Assembly (NCBI GenBank): GCA_910579485.1
Contig: CAJTVO010000103.1
Location: 1-11,999, forward strand
From: an uncultured Oscillospiraceae bacterium
Lineage (GTDB): Bacteria; Bacillota; Clostridia; Oscillospirales; Oscillospiraceae
Direction of reading: 5' to 3'
Length of the DNA: 11,999 nt
Shown: one piece after another, positions 7,211 through 11,999 of the stretch
How positions within the stretch are numbered: position 1 is the stretch's first letter
Layout of the letters: each line of letters opens with the position of its first letter
Program-made: the position numbers and the translations under genes
The notes under the pieces: model-generated
What the model was told of the DNA's origin: nothing
Seen by the model: only the letters and a program-made list of their open reading frames with translations
Databases searched by the model: none

Positions 7211-7804
7211 TCACTTGCGCAGGGCGCGGCCCTTTTTATCCACGCCCAGGGCCGCGTTCACCTTCTCCTGGAAGGCCTCCGCGAAGCCGTCAAATGCCTT
7301 GGACTCCTCGGGCTGCTGGATATTGACGCGGCATTCTTTGCCCATCTTGGTGTTGCTGGAGCTTACGGAGAGCTGGATGCAGTTGTTCCGCTTGCCGGGG
7401 AATTTCAGCAGCAGCAGGCTGGAGTTGCCGCCTACGTACTCCAGATTTTCCGCGCTGGCGCGGACGGGCTCGGTGTAGACGATCCGGTCGCCCTCCACGC
7501 CGATGGGGATCACCCAGATGTGGTCCGGCTGATCGGCGCGAAAGCCGACCGCGTAGTAATGATAGTACCGGATCCGGCCCTGATACTCGGTGGAGTGGGC
7601 ATAGGCGGCGGTGTACTGCGCGCCGTCAGGGACCAGATTGCCGACGATCTTGCGAATTTCTTCCTTCTCCTTGCTGTCAACGCCCTTCTTTTCGTCAATG
7701 GTCATCTTGATCCACAGGACGATAAAGGCCCCTACAAATAATACGATGGTGATAATGAGTGCCTGGGGAGTGACGTTCAGCTTATCCGCGAGTGCTTGGA
7801 TCAT
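7211..7804 (-). CDS. Hypothetical protein with a single N-terminal membrane anchor
   Basis: I do not recognise this 197-residue protein. One hydrophobic helix (about residues 14-33, ALIITIVLFVGAFIVLWIKM) is followed by a charged stretch (DEKKGVDSKEKEEIRK) and a soluble domain of about 150 residues. That domain alternates short beta-like strands and ends in a helix (about 166-186), an order reminiscent of small PH-like folds; this is a guess from pattern only. The positive charge after the helix suggests the soluble part is cytoplasmic. The ATG at 7804 has GGAGG nine bases upstream. It lies 48 bases behind metK, and the next gene's binding site overlaps its stop. The three genes are therefore probably one transcript starting at the metK promoter, although a weak hairpin lies between metK and this gene. 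Confidence 0.75.
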   Translation of the reverse strand: MIQALADKLNVTPQALIITIVLFVGAFIVLWIKMTIDEKKGVDSKEKEEIRKIVGNLVPDGAQYTAAYAHSTEYQGRIRYYHYYAVGFRADQPDHIWVIPIGVEGDRIVYTEPVRASAENLEYVGGNSSLLLLKFPGKRNNCIQLSVSSSNTKMGKECRVNIQQPEESKAFDGFAEAFQEKVNAALGVDKKGRALRK

Positions 7805-7852
7805 CTCGATTTACCTCCTGAAAAATACAGCTGTCGTTTTGAGAACCTGTAT

Positions 7853-9007
7853 TTACATGGCGGCCTTCAGGGTGTCCGCCATGTCCAGACGCTCCCAGGG
7901 CAGATCCACGTCCGTGCGGCCGAAGTGGCCATAGGCGGCGGTCTGCTCGTAGATGGGACGGCGCAGGTCCAGACGGGTGATGATCTTGCCGGGGCGCAGG
8001 TCGAAGTGGCTGCGCACGATCTCACCCAGCCGCTCGTCGGAGACCACGCCTGTGCCCTGGCTGTCCACCAGAACGCTCACCGGCTCACTGACGCCGATGG
8101 CGTAGGCCAGCTCAATGTGGCAGCGGCGGGCCAGACCGGCGGCGACCACGTTCTTGGCGGCATACCGGGCCATGTAGGCGGCGGAGCGGTCCACCTTGGT
8201 GGGGTCCTTGCCGGAGAAGCAGCCGCCGCCGTGGGGGGCGGTGCCGCCGTAGGTGTCCACGATGATCTTCCGGCCGGTAAGGCCGCTGTCGCCCACGGGG
8301 CCGCCGATGACGAAGCGTCCGGTGGGATTGATGAAGAATTTAGTTTCCTGATCGATGTACTGGGCGGGGATAATGGGCTTGACCACCGTCTCGATGATGG
8401 CTTCCCGCAGGTCCTCAATGGAGATGTCGGGGCTGTGCTGGGTGGAGACAACGATGGCAGGGCAGCGCAGGACCTTGCCGTCTCCGTCGTACTCCACAGT
8501 GACCTGGCTCTTGCCATCGGGGCGCAGCCAGGCCAGCTCGCCGCTCTTGCGGACCTGGGCCAGACGGCGGCAGAGCTGGTGGGCCAGGGAGATGGGGGCG
8601 GGCATCAGCTCGGGGGTCTCGTCGCAGGCGTAGCCGAACATCATGCCCTGGTCGCCGGCGCCGATGGTCTCGTCGCTGTCGCCGTCCACGCCCATGGCGA
8701 TGTCGCTGCTCTGCTCGTCGATGGCGGTGAGCACCGCGCAGGAGCGGGCATCGAAGCCGTAGGCGGGATCGTTGTAGCCGATCTTGTCCACGGTGCGGCG
8801 GACGACGTGGGGGATGTCCACGTAACATTTGGTGGAAATCTCACCCATCACCGTCACCATGCCGGTAGTGGTGATGGTCTCGCAGGCCACCCGCCCGTTG
8901 GGGTCCTGGGCCAGGATGGCGTCCAGGACGGCGTCGGAGATCTGATCGCAGACCTTGTCGGGATGTCCTTCGGTGACGGACTCGGAGGTGAAAATGCGGT
9001 TTGCCAT
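7853..9007 (-). CDS. metK: S-adenosylmethionine synthetase
   Basis: MetK (methionine adenosyltransferase) makes SAM from methionine and ATP, releasing phosphate and pyrophosphate, in the cytoplasm; SAM feeds methylation, polyamine synthesis and radical SAM enzymes. The 384-residue product has the usual length. Family signatures are GHPDKVCDQISDAVLD near the N terminus (His15, Asp17 and Lys18 at the ATP and metal site), GAGDQGMMFGYA, and the glycine-rich loop GGGCFSGKDPTKVDRSAAY in the C-terminal half. The start at 9007 (MANRIF) is chosen because GAGAGGAA lies just upstream and the protein begins where the family does. An in-frame extension to 9061 would run into the riboswitch terminator. Expression is set by a consensus promoter and SAM-I riboswitch, giving end-product repression. 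Two membrane proteins of unknown function follow on the same strand. Confidence 0.98.
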   Translation of the reverse strand: MANRIFTSESVTEGHPDKVCDQISDAVLDAILAQDPNGRVACETITTTGMVTVMGEISTKCYVDIPHVVRRTVDKIGYNDPAYGFDARSCAVLTAIDEQSSDIAMGVDGDSDETIGAGDQGMMFGYACDETPELMPAPISLAHQLCRRLAQVRKSGELAWLRPDGKSQVTVEYDGDGKVLRCPAIVVSTQHSPDISIEDLREAIIETVVKPIIPAQYIDQETKFFINPTGRFVIGGPVGDSGLTGRKIIVDTYGGTAPHGGGCFSGKDPTKVDRSAAYMARYAAKNVVAAGLARRCHIELAYAIGVSEPVSVLVDSQGTGVVSDERLGEIVRSHFDLRPGKIITRLDLRRPIYEQTAAYGHFGRTDVDLPWERLDMADTLKAAM

Positions 9008-9062
9008 AATGTGTTCCTCTCTTTCGTTTGACTGGATGTTGATGGATCGGACGGCGTGCAAG

Positions 9063-9090
9063 AGAAAAAAGCACGCCTGGCGGCGTGCTT
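9063..9090 (-). terminator. Attenuator terminator of the metK SAM riboswitch
   Basis: On the minus strand AAGCACGCC (9082-9090) pairs perfectly with GGCGTGCTT (9069-9077) around the loop GCCA, followed directly by a run of T. It lies 20 bases after the aptamer and 55 bases before the metK start. SAM-bound aptamer should favour this hairpin and stop transcription. I could not settle the antiterminator pairing by eye. Confidence 0.92.
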
Positions 9091-9110
9091 CGGAAGGGTT
9101 TTGTATCGCT

Positions 9111-9203
9111 CCTCATCTTTCGCTGACCGCCGGAATTGGCACCTTGCGTCATGCAGGTTGCCGTGGCTTCATCGGGCCGTTCCCTCCGCCACTCTTGATA
9201 AGG
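9111..9203 (-). promoter_or_regulatory. SAM-I (S-box) riboswitch aptamer controlling metK
   Basis: The minus strand carries the conserved S-box landmarks in order. They are CTTATCAAGAG-GGcgGAGGGA at the 5' side (P1, P2 and kink-turn), GGCCCgATGAAgCC, CGGCAACC, AAGGTGCcAATTCC and the 3' P1 strand GATGAGG. P1 pairs CCTTATC (9197-9203) with GATGAGG (9111-9117), seven base pairs with one G-U. The class binds SAM and turns genes off in Firmicutes; here an adjacent terminator and metK show a transcriptional OFF switch. The first conserved bases lie about 34 bases after the -10 box. Confidence 0.97.
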
Positions 9204-9236
9204 TATTCAGTTGTGGACCTTGCTCAATGTGGCATC

Positions 9237-9265
9237 ATTATACGTCATGCTGGGGAGATTGTCAA
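9237..9265 (-). promoter_or_regulatory. Consensus promoter of metK
   Basis: TTGACA (9260-9265) and TATAAT (9237-9242) on the minus strand are both perfect consensus hexamers with the ideal 17-base spacer. So strong a promoter suits a housekeeping gene whose output is trimmed by the downstream riboswitch. It faces away from the radical SAM promoter; the -35 boxes lie about 40 bases apart. Confidence 0.93.
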
Positions 9266-9301
9266 CAGGATTCTGAAAAAGTTTCCCCATTGGATCGAAC
9301 G

Positions 9302-9330
9302 TTGCCAATACCTCCGTTTCATGGTACAAT
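9302..9330 (+). promoter_or_regulatory. Promoter of the radical SAM - mutY operon
   Basis: TTGCCA (9302-9307) and TACAAT (9325-9330) are separated by 17 bases. The ATG of the first gene lies 28 bases after the -10 box, preceded by AAAGGAG (9344-9350). It is divergent from the metK promoter with no overlap. Confidence 0.75.
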
Positions 9331-9357
9331 AGGCCCATAAAGCAAAGGAGCGGGATT

Positions 9358-10197
9358 ATGCTGAAGCGGGCTTATATCGAGATCACCAATGTATGCAACC
9401 TGCGCTGCTCCTTCTGTCCGGGCACCGGGCGGAAGGGGGAGTTCATGACGCCGGAGCGGTTCCGGCGTCTGGCGGAGAAGCTGCGGGGGCATGTAAAATA
9501 CCTGTACCTCCACGTCATGGGGGAGCCCATGCTGCACCCCTGGCTGGGGGAGCTCCTGGCCATCGCGGCGGACCTGGACTTCCGGACGTGCCTGACCACC
9601 AATGGGACGCTGCTGGGGGAGCGGGGTGATGCCGTCCTGGCGGCCCGGGGGGTCCATAAGGTCAGCGTTTCCCTCCACAGCGCGGAGGGGAACGGCATGG
9701 GGGAGCTGACGGAATATCTGTCCTCCGTGTGGGATTTTTCCCGGCAGGCTTCGGAGGCGGGGGTCATCTGCGCCCTGCGACTGTGGAACCTGGGGGGAGC
9801 CGAGGCGCGGAACCGGGAGATACTGACCTTCCTGGCGGAGCGTCTGGGCGCGTGGCCTCTGGAGCTGCCCCAGCCCCGGCGGGGGAGCTGGAAGCTGAGA
9901 GAGCGTCTCTATCTGGAGCAGGCGGAGCGGTTCGACTGGCCGGACATGGAAGCGGCGGAGACGGGGACCCGGTTCTGCCTGGGCCTCCGGGAGCAGATTG
10001 CCGTCCTGTGCGACGGGACGGCGGTTCCATGCTGTCTGGACCACGAGGGAGACGTGCCCTTGGGAAACCTGCTGGAGCAGAGCCTGGAGGAGATATTGGC
10101 CGGTCCCCGGGCCCGGGAGCTGGTCCGGGGATTTTCGGAGGGCAGGCCGTCGGAGGAGCTATGCCGCCGGTGCGGCTTCGCCACCAGATTCGGATGA
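9358..10197 (+). CDS. Radical SAM protein with SPASM-like C-terminal cysteines
   Basis: This 279-residue protein begins at once with a radical SAM core: ITNVCNLRCSFC gives the CxxxCxxC cluster motif (Cys13, Cys17, Cys20). YLHVMGEPML provides the GEP motif for the methionine end of SAM, and TTNGTLL follows as expected for the fold. Near the C terminus are Cys207, Cys218 in CDGTAVPCC (Cys225-226), and a final CRRC (Cys269, Cys272). These resemble a shortened SPASM or twitch region binding one extra iron-sulfur cluster. SPASM proteins often modify peptides, but no precursor peptide is seen nearby and the substrate is unknown. The start has AAGGAG seven bases upstream and its own promoter. mutY follows after 11 bases, so the two are co-transcribed. 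Confidence 0.87.
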   Translation: MLKRAYIEITNVCNLRCSFCPGTGRKGEFMTPERFRRLAEKLRGHVKYLYLHVMGEPMLHPWLGELLAIAADLDFRTCLTTNGTLLGERGDAVLAARGVHKVSVSLHSAEGNGMGELTEYLSSVWDFSRQASEAGVICALRLWNLGGAEARNREILTFLAERLGAWPLELPQPRRGSWKLRERLYLEQAERFDWPDMEAAETGTRFCLGLREQIAVLCDGTAVPCCLDHEGDVPLGNLLEQSLEEILAGPRARELVRGFSEGRPSEELCRRCGFATRFG

Positions 10198-10208
10198 GGA
10201 GGGGGCCC

Positions 10209-11282
10209 ATGAAAAGAGAAGAGAGACTGCGTGCCATGGCCGTGCCCCTGCTGGCCTGGTACGATGAGAACAAGCGGGATCTGCCCTGGCGGGGGGACCA
10301 TCCGGAACCCTATCAGGTCTGGGTGTCGGAGATCATGCTCCAGCAGACCCGCGTGGCGGCAGTAATGCCCTACTACCAGGCGTGGATGGAGGAACTGCCC
10401 ACGGTGGAGGCTCTGGCGGCTGCGGACGAGGAGCGGCTCATGAAGCTCTGGCAGGGGCTGGGGTACTACAGCCGCGCCCGGAACCTCCGGAAGGCCGCGC
10501 GGATGATCGTGGAGGTTTACGGCGGGAGGTTCCCGGAGTCCTATAAGGACCTCCTTTCCCTGTCGGGGGTGGGGGACTACACCGCCGGGGCCATCGCCTC
10601 TATCGCCTTCGGACAGGCGGTGCCTGCGGTGGACGGCAACGTCCTGCGGGTGGCTTCCCGCGTGGCGGATATCCGGGAGGATATCATGGATGGCAAGGTT
10701 CGTGCCATGTTCCGGAGCCTGATGGAGGGGGCTATGCCCACGGACCGGCCCGGGGCCTTCAATCAGGCGCTTATGGACCTGGGGGCCACGGTGTGCCTCC
10801 CCAACGGCGCGCCGGAGTGCGGACGGTGTCCGCTGGCGGCGCTGTGTGAGGCCCGCCGGCTGGGCATCCAGGACCAGCTCCCCCTGCGGCGGAAAAAAGC
10901 GGCCCGACGGGTAGAGGAGCTGACGGTATACCTCCTGCTCCGGGACGGGGCGGCCGCCCTGCGGCAGCGGGGGGACAGGGGCCTGCTGGCGGGGCTGTGG
11001 GAGTTCCCCCACGTACCGGGGGCGCTGGAGGAGGCGGACGCCGCCGGTCCCGTGGAGGCCTGGGGGCTGACGCCGCTGGAATGGAAGAAGAAGCTGCAGG
11101 CGAAGCACATCTTCACCCACGTAGAGTGGCGCATGACCGGTTATCTGCTGACGGTCCGGGGGGATCAGCCGGACTTTGCCTGGGTGGACGGGGCCGGACT
11201 GGAGACGCTGGCGGTGCCGTCGGCTTTTGGGAAATTTCTGGAGGAGGCCCGGCGGGTGCTGAGAGAGGAGGGCGAGCGATGA
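10209..11282 (+). CDS. mutY: Adenine DNA glycosylase MutY
   Basis: MutY removes adenine mispaired with 8-oxoguanine, limiting G:C to T:A mutation. The 357-residue protein shows LPWR, the catalytic glutamate Glu41 in SEIMLQQT, and the helix-hairpin-helix LSGVGDYTAGAIASIAFG with Tyr124 as in Bacillus-type enzymes. It also has catalytic Asp142 in VDGNV, and four cluster cysteines (196, 204, 207, 213). The first cysteine spacing is seven residues, where E. coli MutY has six. A C-terminal NUDIX-like domain (about residues 225-357) would recognise 8-oxoguanine. The start at 10209 is preferred because GAGGAGGGGG sits just upstream. An ATG at 10194 overlapping the previous stop is possible but lacks a site. 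The frame is open back to about 9729 inside the preceding gene; that is a shadow, not a fusion. The stop overlaps the next gene's ATG by four bases. Confidence 0.96.
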   Translation: MKREERLRAMAVPLLAWYDENKRDLPWRGDHPEPYQVWVSEIMLQQTRVAAVMPYYQAWMEELPTVEALAAADEERLMKLWQGLGYYSRARNLRKAARMIVEVYGGRFPESYKDLLSLSGVGDYTAGAIASIAFGQAVPAVDGNVLRVASRVADIREDIMDGKVRAMFRSLMEGAMPTDRPGAFNQALMDLGATVCLPNGAPECGRCPLAALCEARRLGIQDQLPLRRKKAARRVEELTVYLLLRDGAAALRQRGDRGLLAGLWEFPHVPGALEEADAAGPVEAWGLTPLEWKKKLQAKHIFTHVEWRMTGYLLTVRGDQPDFAWVDGAGLETLAVPSAFGKFLEEARRVLREEGER

Positions 11283-11999
11283 TCTGTACCCTCTGTCCCC
11301 GCCAATGCGGGGCCCTGCGGACGGAGACCGAAGGAAAGGGCTTCTGCGGGATGCCCGCGCAGCCGGTGGTGGCCCGGGCCATGCTCCACCAGTGGGAGGA
11401 GCCCTGCATCAGCGGGCCCCGGGGAAGCGGCGCGGTGTTTTTCTCCGGATGCGTGCTGGGGTGCGTGTTCTGCCAGAACGGGTCCATCAGCCGGGAGCGG
11501 TTCGGGAAGACGGTCTCCGCCGCCCGGCTGCGGGAAATATTTGAGGACCTGATCGCCCAGGGGGCCCACAACATCAACCTGGTCAGTCCCACGCCCTACG
11601 TCCCCGCCATTTTGGAGGCCCTGGCGGAGCCCCTGCCGGTGCCGGTGGTGTGGAACACCGGGGGCTATGAGCGGGTGGAGACCCTTCGGATGCTGGAGGG
11701 CAAGGTCCAGATATGGCTTCCAGACCTGAAGTACGCGGACAACGCCTTGGCAAAGGCTTACAGCGGCGCGGCAGACTACTTTGAGACGGCGGCCGCAGCC
11801 ATCCGGGAGATGCACCGGCAGGCGGGGGACTGCGTGATGGAGGACGGCCTGCTGAAACGGGGGGTGGTCATCCGCCACCTCCTCCTGCCGGGGGCCCTGG
11901 ACAACGCCAAGGCGGTGATGGACTGGGTGGCGGAGACCTTCCGGCCCGGGCAGGTGCTGTTCTCCCTCATGTCCCAGTATACGCCCCAGCCAGGGGCGG
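11279..11999 (+). CDS. Radical SAM protein, PflX/COG1313-like (3' end beyond window)
   Basis: The first 240 codons of an open frame run to the window edge without a stop. The start overlaps the mutY stop as ATGA, and the end of mutY carries GAGAGGAGGG as binding site, so translation is coupled. The product opens with a cysteine cluster, CTLCPRQC (Cys3, Cys6, Cys10) plus Cys23. It is followed by the radical SAM motif FFSGCVLGCVFCQN (Cys58, Cys62, Cys65). This order matches the PflX group related to pyruvate formate-lyase activases and is shared with the AmmeMemoRadiSam radical enzymes. Those carry a similar CxLCPRxC start, so that is the main alternative. Absence of a visible AmmeMemo partner favours PflX-like. 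The true substrate of this group is unknown. The cytoplasmic enzyme would use SAM and a 4Fe-4S cluster. Confidence 0.88.
   Translation, partial: MICTLCPRQCGALRTETEGKGFCGMPAQPVVARAMLHQWEEPCISGPRGSGAVFFSGCVLGCVFCQNGSISRERFGKTVSAARLREIFEDLIAQGAHNINLVSPTPYVPAILEALAEPLPVPVVWNTGGYERVETLRMLEGKVQIWLPDLKYADNALAKAYSGAADYFETAAAAIREMHRQAGDCVMEDGLLKRGVVIRHLLLPGALDNAKAVMDWVAETFRPGQVLFSLMSQYTPQPGA

Noticed and set aside
6381..7478. Plus-strand open frame opposite the two membrane genes
   Set aside because: It is antisense to genes that have good binding sites and membrane segments, and it starts inside the long hairpin region without a start signal.
7823..7854. Intrinsic terminator between metK and the next gene
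   Set aside because: AAATACAG and CTGTATTT form an 8-base-pair stem on the minus strand. It is AT-rich with a 16-base loop, only two T residues lie beyond it, and it overlaps the metK stop, so it is too weak to call.
7796..9031. Long plus-strand open frame opposite metK
   Set aside because: It is a shadow of metK. The composition (Gly, Ala, Val, His repeats) is that of an antisense frame and no start signal is present.
9204..9357. Small precursor peptide gene for the radical SAM protein
   Set aside because: The interval is fully used by the two divergent promoters and the riboswitch 5' end, and no short frame there has a ribosome binding site.
9729..10208. Possible N-terminal extension or fusion of MutY
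   Set aside because: The frame is open through the end of the radical SAM gene, but the translated stretch is low-complexity Gly/Arg/Ala and overlaps a supported gene. A good ribosome binding site precedes the ATG at 10209, where the family normally begins.
9909..11120. Long minus-strand open frame opposite mutY and the radical SAM gene
   Set aside because: The frame crosses two convincing genes on the other strand and has Pro/Arg/His-rich, motif-free content.

Overview
The window reads as chromosomal DNA of a GC-rich Gram-positive anaerobe. A gut Clostridia lineage of the Oscillospiraceae type (Flavonifractor or Lawsonibacter-like) is my inference from four things: strong GC bias in most genes, AGGAGG-type ribosome binding sites, sigma-A type promoters with 17-base spacers, and a textbook SAM-I riboswitch. 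The genus cannot be settled from the sequence alone. No rRNA, tRNA, CRISPR array, insertion sequence or phage gene was found.

Layout. (1) 64-1527, plus strand: cobyric acid synthase (CobQ/CbiP), a cobalamin pathway gene, probably the end of an operon that starts outside the window. (2) 1578-5411, plus strand: a self-contained transcription unit. It has a good promoter, a roughly 104-base structured leader holding a candidate 42-codon upstream ORF, two overlapping ABC exporter half-transporter genes and a strong terminator. Complementary defects in the two ATPase domains mark a BmrCD/LmrCD/TM287-288-type heterodimer with one degenerate nucleotide site. (3) 5433-6278, minus strand: a CPBP-family intramembrane protease, clearly more AT-rich than its surroundings and with its own promoter, probably acquired separately. 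(4) 6477-9265, minus strand: metK under a near-perfect consensus promoter, a SAM-I riboswitch and an attenuator terminator. Two membrane-anchored proteins of unknown function follow; they overlap each other and lie 48 bases behind metK. (5) 9302 to the window end, plus strand, divergent from metK: a radical SAM protein, MutY adenine DNA glycosylase, and a second radical SAM protein (PflX/COG1313-like) that runs off the edge.

How the genes fit together. The right half has a SAM and iron-sulfur theme. A SAM-sensing switch controls SAM synthetase. The divergent operon encodes two SAM-dependent radical enzymes around a DNA repair glycosylase that itself carries a 4Fe-4S cluster. The left half is unrelated: vitamin B12 synthesis followed by a drug or peptide exporter.

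I see no complete, plainly new multi-gene system. The parts most worth a second look are the structured leader with overlapping upstream ORF of the ABC pair, the two unknown membrane proteins linked to the SAM riboswitch, the large hairpin at 6399-6446, and the uncharacterised radical SAM genes flanking mutY.
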